Below, piece by piece: positions 7,722-15,980 of a stretch of 30,158 bases of DNA. This DNA comes from MED-G78 sp964546275. Lineage in GTDB: Bacteria > Pseudomonadota > Gammaproteobacteria > Magnimaribacterales > D2472. Under the pieces are notes generated by a model that saw only the letters and a list, made by a program, of their open reading frames with translations, was not told where the DNA came from and made no database searches. Numbering within the stretch: the stretch's first letter is position 1; each line of letters starts with the position of its first letter. Both the position numbers and the translations under genes were made by a program. The DNA lies in assembly GCA_964546275.1 (NCBI GenBank), contig CAZJJG010000016.1, positions 1 through 30,158 on the forward strand. Direction: 5' to 3'.

Positions 7722-7838
7722 ATGAAAGTAAGAGCATCTGTAAAAAAAATATGTAGAAACTGCAAAACAGTAAGACGCAATGGCGTTCTTTTTGTTATTT
7801 GTAAAACTGACCCTAAACACAAACAAAGGCAAGGATAG
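7722..7838 (+). CDS. rpmJ: 50S ribosomal protein L36 (zinc-binding form)
   Basis: A 38-codon gene too short for most length cut-offs but unmistakable: it begins MKVRASVKKICRNCK and ends HKQRQG. L36 is the smallest 50S protein and binds 23S rRNA. The four zinc ligands of the C+ form are in place (Cys11, Cys14, Cys27, His33). It starts one base after the secY stop and ends three bases before rpsM, so it bridges the spc and alpha units. A reverse-strand open frame covering it is a shadow. Confidence 0.97.
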   Translation: MKVRASVKKICRNCKTVRRNGVLFVICKTDPKHKQRQG

Positions 7839-7841
7839 ATT

Positions 7842-8201
7842 ATGGCAAGAATCGCAGGTGTAAATATTCCAGAAAACAAACATGTTGAGATTTCACTTAC
7901 TCATGTTTTTGGCATTGGTAGAAAAACTGCACAAGATATTTGTGTAAGTCTTAAAATTGACTATACAAGAAAAGTTTCTGACTTAACAGAAGATGAGGTT
8001 GAGAAACTAAGAACAGCAGTTGGTACTTATCCTGTAGAGGGAGATCTTAGAAGAACTATAAGTACAAATATTAAGAGATTAATGGATTTAGGAAGCTATA
8101 GAGGTATTAGACATAGAAGAAAGCTACCTACAAGAGGACAAAATACAAAAAATAATGCAAGAACACGTAAAGGTGCAAAAAAACCAATGAGAGGTTCATA
8201 G
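7842..8201 (+). CDS. rpsM: 30S ribosomal protein S13
   Basis: A 119-residue S13 (E. coli 118), a head protein that contacts the P-site tRNA and forms bridges to L5. The start MARIAGVNIPENKHVEISLTHVFGIGRKTAQDIC and the C-terminal SYRGIRHRRKLPTRGQ, followed by a basic tail with NNARTRKGAKKP, are diagnostic. In E. coli this gene opens the alpha operon behind an S4-binding pseudoknot leader. Here only three bases separate it from rpmJ, so no such leader can exist upstream of it. Confidence 0.98.
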   Translation: MARIAGVNIPENKHVEISLTHVFGIGRKTAQDICVSLKIDYTRKVSDLTEDEVEKLRTAVGTYPVEGDLRRTISTNIKRLMDLGSYRGIRHRRKLPTRGQNTKNNARTRKGAKKPMRGS

Positions 8202-8202
8202 A

Positions 8203-8580
8203 ATGGCAGTAAAAGGTAAAAAATCTAAGAAAGTTGTTACTGAAGGTGTTGCACACATTCAGTCTTCTTTTAATAACACAATTGTTACTATTACAGATAA
8301 ACAAGGTAATACAGTTTGTTGGGCAACCTCAGGCGGTTCTGGCTTTAAAGGCTCTAGAAAAAGTACGCCTTTTGCAGCTCAGATAGCGGCTGATAAAGCA
8401 GGAACAGCAGCAAAAGAGTTTGGGATGATAAACCTAGACGTTAAAGTAAAAGGACCAGGTGGCGGAAGAGAATCTGCAATTAGATCTCTTAATGCATGTG
8501 GTTTAAAAATAAAAAGCATAACTGATGTTACGCCTCTTCCTCATAATGGATGTAGACCATCCAAAAAGAGAAGAGTTTAA
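8203..8580 (+). CDS. rpsK: 30S ribosomal protein S11
   Basis: A 125-residue S11 (E. coli 129), lining the mRNA exit channel on the platform of the small subunit. The conserved blocks are HIQSSFNNTIVTITD near residue 18, WATSGGSGFKGSRKSTPFAAQ in the middle, and the C-terminal DVTPLPHNGCRPSKKRRV. The C-terminal Asn-Gly, which becomes isoaspartate in E. coli S11, is present. It starts one base after the rpsM stop. Confidence 0.98.
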   Translation: MAVKGKKSKKVVTEGVAHIQSSFNNTIVTITDKQGNTVCWATSGGSGFKGSRKSTPFAAQIAADKAGTAAKEFGMINLDVKVKGPGGGRESAIRSLNACGLKIKSITDVTPLPHNGCRPSKKRRV

Positions 8581-8590
8581 GGAGATTTAA

Positions 8591-9214
8591 ATGGCTAGAT
8601 ATACAGGACCATCTTTAAGACTATCAAGAAGAGAGGGAACAGACCTTTTCTTAAAAAGTGGCGTAAGAGCTATTGAGTCAAAGTGTAATATGGAGTCACC
8701 TCCGGGTGCTGCTCAAGGAGCAAGAAGAAGTAGATTATCTGATTATGGACTTCAGCTAAGAGAGAAGCAAAAAGTTAGAAGAATGTATGGAGTTTTAGAA
8801 AAACAATTCAGAAACTACTATAAAAAAGCTGCGTCTACCAAAGGCAATACTGGAGAGAACCTATTATCTTTGTTAGAAGGAAGACTTGATAACGTAGTTT
8901 ACAGAATGGGATTTGGATGCACACGTGCTGAGTCTAGACAAATGGTCTCTCATAAAGCATTCACTGTGAATGGCTCAACTGTAAATATTCCTTCTTACCA
9001 AGTCAAAGCTGGCGATGAGGTATCTGTAAGAGAGTCTAAAAAAGGTCATTTAAGAATTCAAGCTTCATTAAAGCTAGCAGCATCAAGAGAAGTTTGTGAC
9101 TGGGTTGAGGTTGACGACAAGAATTTAAAGGGTGTATTTACAAATGTTCCAGATAGAACTGAACTAAGTACAGAAATTAATGAAAACTTAATTGTTGAGC
9201 TTTACTCGAAGTAA
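8591..9214 (+). CDS. rpsD: 30S ribosomal protein S4
   Basis: A 207-residue S4 (E. coli 206), the primary 16S rRNA 5'-domain binder that nucleates small-subunit assembly and helps form the mRNA entry pore. The start MARYTGPSLRLSRREGTDLFLKSG lacks a zinc ribbon. The S4 RNA-binding domain begins near residue 95 (RLDNVVYRMGFGCTRAESRQMVSHKAFTVNG). A good Shine-Dalgarno site (AAGGAG) lies upstream of the ATG. In E. coli S4 represses the alpha operon by binding upstream of rpsM; that target appears to be missing here. Confidence 0.98.
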   Translation: MARYTGPSLRLSRREGTDLFLKSGVRAIESKCNMESPPGAAQGARRSRLSDYGLQLREKQKVRRMYGVLEKQFRNYYKKAASTKGNTGENLLSLLEGRLDNVVYRMGFGCTRAESRQMVSHKAFTVNGSTVNIPSYQVKAGDEVSVRESKKGHLRIQASLKLAASREVCDWVEVDDKNLKGVFTNVPDRTELSTEINENLIVELYSK

Positions 9215-9245
9215 CAATATTTTTTAATAGGAAAACGGGGAAATT

Positions 9246-10211
9246 ATGCAAACATCAGTAATCGACTTATTAGTCCCATCAGATATCCAAGTAGATGATA
9301 TCGGATCAAATGTATCAAAAGTAACATTAGAACCTCTCGAAAGAGGTTTTGGTCATACTTTAGGTAATGCTTTGAGAAGGATTTTACTATCCTCTATGCC
9401 TGGAGCTGCTGTTACAGACGCTACCATTGAAGGCGTAGCTCATGAATACAGCACTATTGAAGGTGTTAGAGAAGACGTAATTGATATTCTCTTAAATCTA
9501 AAAGATCTCCCGGTTCAAATTATTGAAGGAACATCTGCAACATTAGTTTTAGATATTGCTGGACCTTGCGAAGTAACAGCTTCATCTTTTGAGGTGCCTG
9601 GTAATGTTGAGCTTGTTGATGGAGATCATCATATAGCAACTATCGTGGACAAAGTTTCATTAAAAATGTCAGTTACTGTCAAAACAGGAAGAGGGTATGA
9701 GCCAGCAGACTTAAGAGAAGAAGAAGATTCTTCTATCGGAGCACTAAAAGTTGATGCTTCATTTAGTCCAGTAAGAAGAGTGGCTTATTCAATTGATAAT
9801 GCTAGGTTTGAGAAGAGAACCGACCTTGATAAACTTATTATCGAGCTAGAAACTGATGGAACTATAGATCCAAAAATGGCAATTGAGCACTGCGCTACTA
9901 TCTTGCAACAGCAATTAGCATCTTTTGTAGATTTAGATGCAATAGCAGAGCAAGAAGCTAAAAAAGATCAAAATGATTTTGATCCGCTTCTTTTAAGATC
10001 CATTGAAGAGTTAGAGCTAACTGTTAGGTCTACAAATTGTTTAAAGGCTGAAAGTATTTTCCTTATCGGAGACTTAATTCATAGATCAGAATTTGATCTA
10101 TTAAAAACTCCTAATCTTGGAAAGAAATCATTAAATGAAATAAAAGATGTTCTTGCATCTAAAGGCTTATCACTAGGAATGGTGGTAGAGAATTGGCCTC
10201 CATTAGGTTAA
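9246..10211 (+). CDS. rpoA: RNA polymerase subunit alpha
   Basis: A 321-residue alpha subunit (E. coli 329). The N-terminal domain, which dimerises and assembles beta and beta', contains ERGFGHTLGNALRRILLSS at about residues 33-51. An acidic linker (DQNDFDPLLL) leads to the C-terminal domain with VRSTNCLKAE, whose arginine corresponds to E. coli Arg265 that binds UP elements, followed by LLKTPNLGKKSLNEIKDVL. The 31-base gap after rpsD is one of the largest in this cluster and contains a purine-rich stretch (AGGAAAACGGGG) that may serve as the ribosome binding site. Confidence 0.98.
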   Translation: MQTSVIDLLVPSDIQVDDIGSNVSKVTLEPLERGFGHTLGNALRRILLSSMPGAAVTDATIEGVAHEYSTIEGVREDVIDILLNLKDLPVQIIEGTSATLVLDIAGPCEVTASSFEVPGNVELVDGDHHIATIVDKVSLKMSVTVKTGRGYEPADLREEEDSSIGALKVDASFSPVRRVAYSIDNARFEKRTDLDKLIIELETDGTIDPKMAIEHCATILQQQLASFVDLDAIAEQEAKKDQNDFDPLLLRSIEELELTVRSTNCLKAESIFLIGDLIHRSEFDLLKTPNLGKKSLNEIKDVLASKGLSLGMVVENWPPLG

Positions 10212-10217
10212 AAAAAT

Positions 10218-10634
10218 ATGCGACATAGAAAAGCTGGTAGAAAATTAAATAGAACTTCATCTCATAGAAAGGCTTTGCTTAAAAATCTTTCTATTGCATT
10301 AATCGAAAGAGAGATTATTCGTACAACTTTAGCTAAAGCAAAAGAGTTAAGAATGACCATTGAACCTTTGATAACATTAGGCAAAGAAGATACCGTTGCT
10401 CACAGAAGGCTGGCTTTTAATAGGCTAAGATCTGATGCTGCTGTTGGCAAGCTTTTTACTTCCGTTTCAGTCAATGCAAAAGATAGAAAAGGCGGTTATA
10501 CAAGAATTATCAAAGCTGGATTTAGACCAGGAGATAAAGCTGATATGGCATATATTGAGCTAGTTGATAGAATTGAAGATACTGACATCAATAATGCTTC
10601 TGAACCAGAAATAAAGGAAAATAACGCAGCTTAA
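10218..10634 (+). CDS. rplQ: 50S ribosomal protein L17 with acidic tail
   Basis: A 138-residue L17 (E. coli 127), a 23S rRNA-binding protein near the tunnel exit. The start MRHRKAGRKLNRTSSHRKALLKNL and the RDRKGGYTRI-like block (KDRKGGYTRIIKAGFRPGDKADMAYIELV) are diagnostic. The last ~20 residues (EDTDINNASEPEIKENNAA) form an acidic, polar tail absent from E. coli. The gene closes the ribosomal cluster. Its TAA stop overlaps the TAA of the convergent uvrA in the shared TTAA at 10631-10634, leaving no room for a terminator between them. Confidence 0.97.
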   Translation: MRHRKAGRKLNRTSSHRKALLKNLSIALIEREIIRTTLAKAKELRMTIEPLITLGKEDTVAHRRLAFNRLRSDAAVGKLFTSVSVNAKDRKGGYTRIIKAGFRPGDKADMAYIELVDRIEDTDINNASEPEIKENNAA

Positions 10635-13456
10635 CTTTTAAGAATTTCTTTTAAGTACATTCCTGTATAAGATTTTTTATTTTTAGCAACTGTCTCAGGG
10701 GAGCCTTCTGCAACAATAAAACCTCCTTCACTTCCCCCTTCAGGACCAAGATCTATTACCCAATCAGCAGTTTTAACAACATCTAGATTATGTTCAATAA
10801 CTGCAATTGTATTTCCTTGCGACTTTAGTCTTTCCAAAACTTTTAATAATAACTCTATATCAGCAAAATGGAGTCCAGTAGTAGGCTCATCTAATACAAA
10901 AAGAGTTTTTCCTGTACTACGTTTCGATAATTCTTTTGCAAGCTTGATTCTTTGAGCTTCTCCACCAGATAAGGTTATAGCAGACTGACCTAAAGTTATG
11001 TAACCTAATCCCACATCAGACAAAGTAGCTAGTTTCTTTTTAATAGGCGGAATCGCATCAAAAAATTCAAGGCCTTCTTCAACAGTCATATTTAAAACTT
11101 GGCTAATATTTTTATTTTTAAATTTAATATCAAGCGTTTGTTCGTTATACCTCTTACCATTACAAACATCACATAAAACATATACATCTGCAAGAAAATG
11201 CATTTCTACCTTGGTAACCCCATCACCTTGGCAAGATTCACATCTTCCACCTTTTACATTAAAGCTAAATCTTCCAGGCTTGTATCCTCTAGACTTAGCC
11301 TCAACAGATTGCGCAAACATATCTCTTATATATGTAAATAGACCAGTATATGTAGCTGGATTTGATCTAGGAGTTCTACCTATAGGCGATTGATCAATAC
11401 TAATTACTTTATCTAAATATTCCAACCCCTCAATTTTTTCACATTTGATTTCTTTAGCTAACTTAGCTTTATTTAGCATAAACGAACTAACTGGAAGAAG
11501 AGTTTGATTAATTAAAGATGATTTACCTGAGCCAGAGACTCCTGTTATACATGTAAATAATCCAATAGGTATCTTTACAGTTACATTTTTTAAATTATTT
11601 TCTGCGGCATTTATTATAGAAACAAAATTATCCCCAGGCTGATTTCTTTTCTTTGGGATTTTAATTTCTTTTTCGCCTGATAAATATTGCGCTGTGATAG
11701 AATTTTTATTTTTTAAAATATCGTCTAAAGTGCCTGATGCGCATATTTCGCCTCCGTGCTTTCCTGCACCTGGACCAATGTCAATTATATGATCTGCACT
11801 TCTAATTGCTTCCTCATCATGCTCAACAACAATAACGGTATTCCCAAGACTTTTAAGATGATTTAACGTCTTAATTAGCTTTGCATTATCTCTTTGATGT
11901 AAGCCAATAGAAGGTTCATCTAAAACATAAGTTACCCCAACCAAACCAGAGCCTATCTGACTTGCTAGTCTAATTCTTTGAGCTTCTCCGCCTGATAAAG
12001 TTTCAGCGCTTCTTTCAAGGGTAAGATAATTCAAACCAACATCTTCCAAGAAAGATAATCTCTCAATAATTTCCTTTAATATTTTTTCAGCAATTTTTGC
12101 TTTTGACCCCTCTAATTTCATATCCTTCATGAACTTAAGAGAGTCAGATATTCTCAATGTTGTTATTTTATTAATTGGGGTTTTATTAATAAAGACATTA
12201 CGAGATTCTTTATTTAACCTTGATCCATCGCACTCATTACAAGCACTTTTTGACATTAATTGAGCTAGCTTATCTCTTATATAGTCTGAATCAGTCTCTT
12301 TAAATCTTCTTTCTGTATTTGGAATAATTCCTTCAAATCTATGCCTTCGAACAATCTTACTTCCACTTTTAAATCTATGTGAAAAATCGATTTGCTCTTT
12401 TGACCCCCATAAAAGAATTTGTTTTATTTCATCTGAGTAACTACTCCATGGAGTATCAAGGCTAAATTCATAATGCTTACTGACACACTTTAATTGATGA
12501 TAATAAAATCTATTTCGTCTATTCCATTTCTTTATAGCACCATTGCTAATTGAGACTTCTTCATCTGGAATTAGCCTTTTTTCATTAAAATATTGGATAA
12601 CTCCAAGCCCGTCACACTTTGAGCAGGCTCCAAAAGGGTTATTAAATGAAAACATCCTAGGCTCTAATTCTGCTATTGAATATCCGCATTGTGAGCATGA
12701 AAAGTTTGAAGAAAAGAGTTGATCAATTTTCTTAGATTCTATAGATTCAATTCTAACCAGCCCATTTGAAAGCCTTATAGCGTTTTCAATTGATTCTGAT
12801 AGCCTAATTCTATTTTCATCTGAATTTTTTAGCGCAATTCTGTCTACTACTGCAGAAATATCATGTTTTTTATTCTTTTCCAAATCAGGAAACTCTTCCA
12901 TAGGATATACAACTCCATCAACTTTTACTCTTACATATCCTTCTTTTCTAAGCTCCTCATAAATACCTAGATGCTCTCCCTTTTTCCCTCTTATTAAAGG
13001 TGCAAGTATCATTATTTTTGTATTTTCATCCAATTGATAAACTTCATCACAAATCTCTGATACTGTTTTTGCTTTAAGCTCCTCATTGTGATCTGGACAT
13101 TTTGGCGTTCCAATTCTTGCATAAAGAAGTCTTAGGTAATCATATATCTCTGTCACTGTCCCAACAGTTGATCTAGGATTGTGTGAGGTTGATTTCTGTT
13201 CTATTGAGATAGCCGGAGACAACCCCTCAATTTGATCTACATCAGGTTTTTCCATTAACGAAAGAAATTGTCTTGCATAAGTTGATAAAGATTCAACATA
13301 TCTTCTCTGACCTTCTGCATAAATAGTATCAAAAGCTAGCGAAGATTTACCTGAGCCAGATAAGCCAGTAATTACAATAATTTTATTTCTTGGAATCTCA
13401 AGACTAATATTCTTAAGATTATGTGTTCTAGCGCCTTTAATAGAAATACTGTCCAT
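10631..13456 (-). CDS. uvrA: Excinuclease ABC subunit A
   Basis: A 941-residue UvrA, the damage-recognising ATPase of nucleotide excision repair. It has two ABC modules: Walker A GLSGSGKSS near residue 31 and GVSGSGKSS near 640; two LSGGEAQRI signatures; Walker B VLDEPSIGL and VLDEPTTGL. Zinc ligands appear as CSQCG...CSKC in the first half and CESC...CDVC in the second. The true start is the ATG at 13456 (MDSISIKGARTHNLKNI), matching other UvrA proteins; a longer frame from TTG at 13465 adds only three residues. It is divergent from ssb, as in many Gammaproteobacteria, and converges on rplQ. Confidence 0.98.
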   Translation of the reverse strand: MDSISIKGARTHNLKNISLEIPRNKIIVITGLSGSGKSSLAFDTIYAEGQRRYVESLSTYARQFLSLMEKPDVDQIEGLSPAISIEQKSTSHNPRSTVGTVTEIYDYLRLLYARIGTPKCPDHNEELKAKTVSEICDEVYQLDENTKIMILAPLIRGKKGEHLGIYEELRKEGYVRVKVDGVVYPMEEFPDLEKNKKHDISAVVDRIALKNSDENRIRLSESIENAIRLSNGLVRIESIESKKIDQLFSSNFSCSQCGYSIAELEPRMFSFNNPFGACSKCDGLGVIQYFNEKRLIPDEEVSISNGAIKKWNRRNRFYYHQLKCVSKHYEFSLDTPWSSYSDEIKQILLWGSKEQIDFSHRFKSGSKIVRRHRFEGIIPNTERRFKETDSDYIRDKLAQLMSKSACNECDGSRLNKESRNVFINKTPINKITTLRISDSLKFMKDMKLEGSKAKIAEKILKEIIERLSFLEDVGLNYLTLERSAETLSGGEAQRIRLASQIGSGLVGVTYVLDEPSIGLHQRDNAKLIKTLNHLKSLGNTVIVVEHDEEAIRSADHIIDIGPGAGKHGGEICASGTLDDILKNKNSITAQYLSGEKEIKIPKKRNQPGDNFVSIINAAENNLKNVTVKIPIGLFTCITGVSGSGKSSLINQTLLPVSSFMLNKAKLAKEIKCEKIEGLEYLDKVISIDQSPIGRTPRSNPATYTGLFTYIRDMFAQSVEAKSRGYKPGRFSFNVKGGRCESCQGDGVTKVEMHFLADVYVLCDVCNGKRYNEQTLDIKFKNKNISQVLNMTVEEGLEFFDAIPPIKKKLATLSDVGLGYITLGQSAITLSGGEAQRIKLAKELSKRSTGKTLFVLDEPTTGLHFADIELLLKVLERLKSQGNTIAVIEHNLDVVKTADWVIDLGPEGGSEGGFIVAEGSPETVAKNKKSYTGMYLKEILKS

Positions 13457-13526
13457 AAGTAACAAAATACCAGTGATGATTAAATAAATTTAGGTTAAAC
13501 TTTACTGAATATTATAAGAGGTAATT

Positions 13527-13964
13527 ATGAGCAATGGCGTAAATAAAGTGATATTGATTGGTAATCTTGGTCAAAAACCAGAGATGAGATATACAGCAAC
13601 AAATTCGGCTGTAGCTAATCTATCAATAGCAACAACTGAATCATGGAAAGACAGAGAATCTGGTGAAATGAGAGATAAAACAGAGTGGCATAAGGTTGTA
13701 TTTTTTGGTAAACCAGCGGAAACAATAGAAAAATATTTAGATAAAGGCTCTAAAATTTATATAGAAGGCAAGCTGCAAACTAGAAAATGGCAAGACAAAG
13801 ATGGAAATGATAGATGGACAACTGAAATCGTTGGTAATCAATTCAATTTCTTAGATTCACGTCCTACCCAAGGAGACTCCTCTATGAACCAATCAGGCTC
13901 TAGCTCAAGCTCAATGCCTCAAAGTGATAATACTGGAATCTCAGAAGAAGACATCCCTTTTTAA
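13527..13964 (+). CDS. ssb: Single-stranded DNA-binding protein
   Basis: A 145-residue SSB with an N-terminal OB fold (NKVILIGNLGQKPEMRYT, later TEWHKVVFFGKPAETIEKYL and GSKIYIEGKLQTRKWQDKDG), a serine/glutamine-rich flexible linker, and the acidic tail EEDIPF that recruits repair and replication proteins. It is shorter than E. coli SSB (178) because the linker is short. AGAGG lies six bases before the ATG. The gene is divergent from uvrA across 70 bp; the enoyl-CoA hydratase-like gene follows 13 bases downstream and may be cotranscribed. Confidence 0.97.
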   Translation: MSNGVNKVILIGNLGQKPEMRYTATNSAVANLSIATTESWKDRESGEMRDKTEWHKVVFFGKPAETIEKYLDKGSKIYIEGKLQTRKWQDKDGNDRWTTEIVGNQFNFLDSRPTQGDSSMNQSGSSSSSMPQSDNTGISEEDIPF

Positions 13965-13977
13965 ACAATCTATCTAA

Positions 13978-14850
13978 ATGAAAGATTATCAAACTATTCA
14001 TTTTAAAGAAGAAGAATCTATTGGCTTTATAACATTAAACCGCCCTGAAAAACTTAATGCATTTACCACAAGAATGATGGCAGAAATGCTAGATGCATTT
14101 GATTATATTGATTCAGAGGATGCAATAAAGGCAGTTATTATAACAGGAGCAGGTAGGGCATTTTGTGCAGGAGCAGATCTTTCAGGCGGAGCTGATACTT
14201 TTAATTCAGAGTTTGATACATCTGGAGATTACGAAGCAGATTTTAGAAGAGATTCTGGAGGAATTTTAACGTTAAGAATGTATAACTGCTTAAAGCCAAT
14301 TGTTATTGCATGCAATGGTGATGCGGTTGGAATTGGAGCATCTTTGCAGCTTGCTGCAGATATAAGGGTAGCATCTTCAAATAGTAGATTTGGATTTGTC
14401 TTTGCGAAAAGAGGCATCGTTCCTGATGCATGTGCAAGTTGGTTTCTTCCTAGAATTGTTGGTATATCTAAAGCATTAGAGTTATGTTTTTCCGGTGAAA
14501 TTTTTGGAGCAAAAGAAGCCTTGAGCTTCGGATTAATTAATTATATTTTTGAACCAGACGAATTAATTGACCAAACTAAACAAATTACAAAGAAATTAAT
14601 ATCTAATACTGCACCAGTTTCCGTAGCACTTACCAGGCATATGATATGGGACATGTCGTCAGCTCCAAGTCCAGAAGATGCCCACATAATAGATAGTAAA
14701 GCTATAGACTCTAGAGGAGCCTCAGATGACGCTGTAGAGGGAGTTATGTCGTTCTTAGAAAAGAGAGAAGCTAAGTATACGAATAAGATTTCAAGAGATA
14801 TGCCTAGCTTTTTCCCATGGAGAAAAAGTAAATTTAAAGATCATCATTAG
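13978..14850 (+). CDS. Enoyl-CoA hydratase/isomerase (crotonase) family protein
   Basis: A 290-residue crotonase-fold protein. The family acts on acyl-CoA thioesters and stabilises an enolate in an oxyanion hole. Seen are ITLNRPEKLNAF near the N-terminus, the oxyanion segment AFCAGADLSGG near residue 60, and GDAVGIGASLQLAADIRVASSNSRFGF, then RRG-type RGIVPDACASWFLPRIVG. At the two positions where classical enoyl-CoA hydratase has catalytic glutamates, this protein appears to have Ser (in GIGASL) and Asp (in IVPDAC). It may therefore be an isomerase, hydrolase or other crotonase rather than a standard beta-oxidation hydratase. Substrate cannot be assigned. Confidence 0.85.
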   Translation: MKDYQTIHFKEEESIGFITLNRPEKLNAFTTRMMAEMLDAFDYIDSEDAIKAVIITGAGRAFCAGADLSGGADTFNSEFDTSGDYEADFRRDSGGILTLRMYNCLKPIVIACNGDAVGIGASLQLAADIRVASSNSRFGFVFAKRGIVPDACASWFLPRIVGISKALELCFSGEIFGAKEALSFGLINYIFEPDELIDQTKQITKKLISNTAPVSVALTRHMIWDMSSAPSPEDAHIIDSKAIDSRGASDDAVEGVMSFLEKREAKYTNKISRDMPSFFPWRKSKFKDHH

Positions 14851-14900
14851 CTTAAGAGCAAATTTTAAGAAATATAATTAAAAAATAATTTGGACCCGTT

Positions 14901-15980
14901 ATGTTATTTGAGCCATATAAATTAAAAAATACTAATCTAAGAAATAGAGTTGTTATGGCCCCAATGACTAGAAGCCAGTCTCCTGGAGGCATACCTACTG
15001 ATGAAGTTATTGCTTATTACAAAAGAAGAGCTGAGGCCCAAGTAGGACTAATAATAACTGAAGGAGTTGAGGTTAGTCATAAAGCTTCAAGCGCATACCC
15101 AAATGTTCCAAGACTTGATAGTGAAAAAGCTAGAAATGCTTGGAAAAAAGTTGTGCACGGAATTAAGGAGCATGATGGAGCTGTCATAGCTCAACTCTGG
15201 CATTGTGGAGGTTTTAGAAAAGTTGGAATGGGACCTGATCCAGAAGTTCCGGGATATACAGCTTCAGGCCTTGTTAGACCCGGAAAACGAGTTGCTCACG
15301 CAATGACTTCTGATGATATTAATGAGACGATTGCAGCATTTGCTTCAGATGCAAAATTTTGTGAAGAGATAGGATTTGATGGAGTCGAAATCCACGGAGC
15401 GCATGGCTATTTGATTGATAATTTTTTATGGAAGGGCACTAATGAAAGAGAGGATTTATTTGGAGGATCGATTGAGAGACGTTCTCAGCTAGCAACTAAT
15501 ATAGTCGAGGCGATAAGGTCAAATGTCAGCGATAATTTTATTGTTGGACTTAGATTTTCACAATGGAAACAACAAGATTATGATGCTAAGTTAGCTTCAA
15601 CCCCAGAAGATTTAAAAAAAGTTATTGGCCCACCTACAGATGCCGGTTTAGATTACTTACACTCAAGCATGAGAAGGTTTTGGGAGAGTGAATTCGAGGG
15701 ATCAGAAGAAAACTTAGCATTTTGGACAAAAAAATTAACAGGAATACCTACAATTAGCGTGGGTAGTGTTGGGCTTGATTCTGATTTTATTGATATGAGT
15801 GCTCCAGCCTCACCTGCTAATATTAATAAAGTGGTTGAAGATATAGCCAACCATAAATATGACATGGTAGCGGTAGGAAGGGCGCTTATTGCCGATCATG
15901 AATGGGTAATTAAAATGAAAGAGGGAAGACTTCAAGACGTGATTCCATACACACAAGAAGCTTTATATAAACTGTATTAG
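14901..15980 (+). CDS. Old Yellow Enzyme-family NADH:flavin oxidoreductase
   Basis: A 359-residue TIM-barrel flavoprotein of the Old Yellow Enzyme family; members use FMN and NAD(P)H to reduce activated C=C bonds. Family signatures are RNRVVMAPMTR at about 15-25 (FMN binding), the AQLWHCGG strand near 97, FDGVEIHGAHGYLIDNFLW near 165, DLFGGSIERRSQLA, and a C-terminal phosphate-binding VAVGRALIADHEWV. No Shine-Dalgarno site is visible before the ATG. It follows the crotonase gene after 50 bp, and its TAG overlaps the fabB stop by four bases. The physiological substrate is unknown. Confidence 0.88.
   Translation: MLFEPYKLKNTNLRNRVVMAPMTRSQSPGGIPTDEVIAYYKRRAEAQVGLIITEGVEVSHKASSAYPNVPRLDSEKARNAWKKVVHGIKEHDGAVIAQLWHCGGFRKVGMGPDPEVPGYTASGLVRPGKRVAHAMTSDDINETIAAFASDAKFCEEIGFDGVEIHGAHGYLIDNFLWKGTNEREDLFGGSIERRSQLATNIVEAIRSNVSDNFIVGLRFSQWKQQDYDAKLASTPEDLKKVIGPPTDAGLDYLHSSMRRFWESEFEGSEENLAFWTKKLTGIPTISVGSVGLDSDFIDMSAPASPANINKVVEDIANHKYDMVAVGRALIADHEWVIKMKEGRLQDVIPYTQEALYKLY

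Noticed and set aside
10635..10655. Repeat CTTTTAAG-AATTT-CTTTTAAG after rplQ as a terminator
   Set aside because: The copies are direct, not inverted, lack a GC-rich stem, and encode the conserved C-terminus region of uvrA on the other strand.
13457..13465. TTG start of uvrA three codons upstream
   Set aside because: The ATG at 13456 gives the start seen in other UvrA proteins.
13510..13515. TATTAT as the -10 box of ssb
   Set aside because: It lies too close to the start codon: the transcript would begin after the AGAGG ribosome binding site, and no suitable -35 is present.
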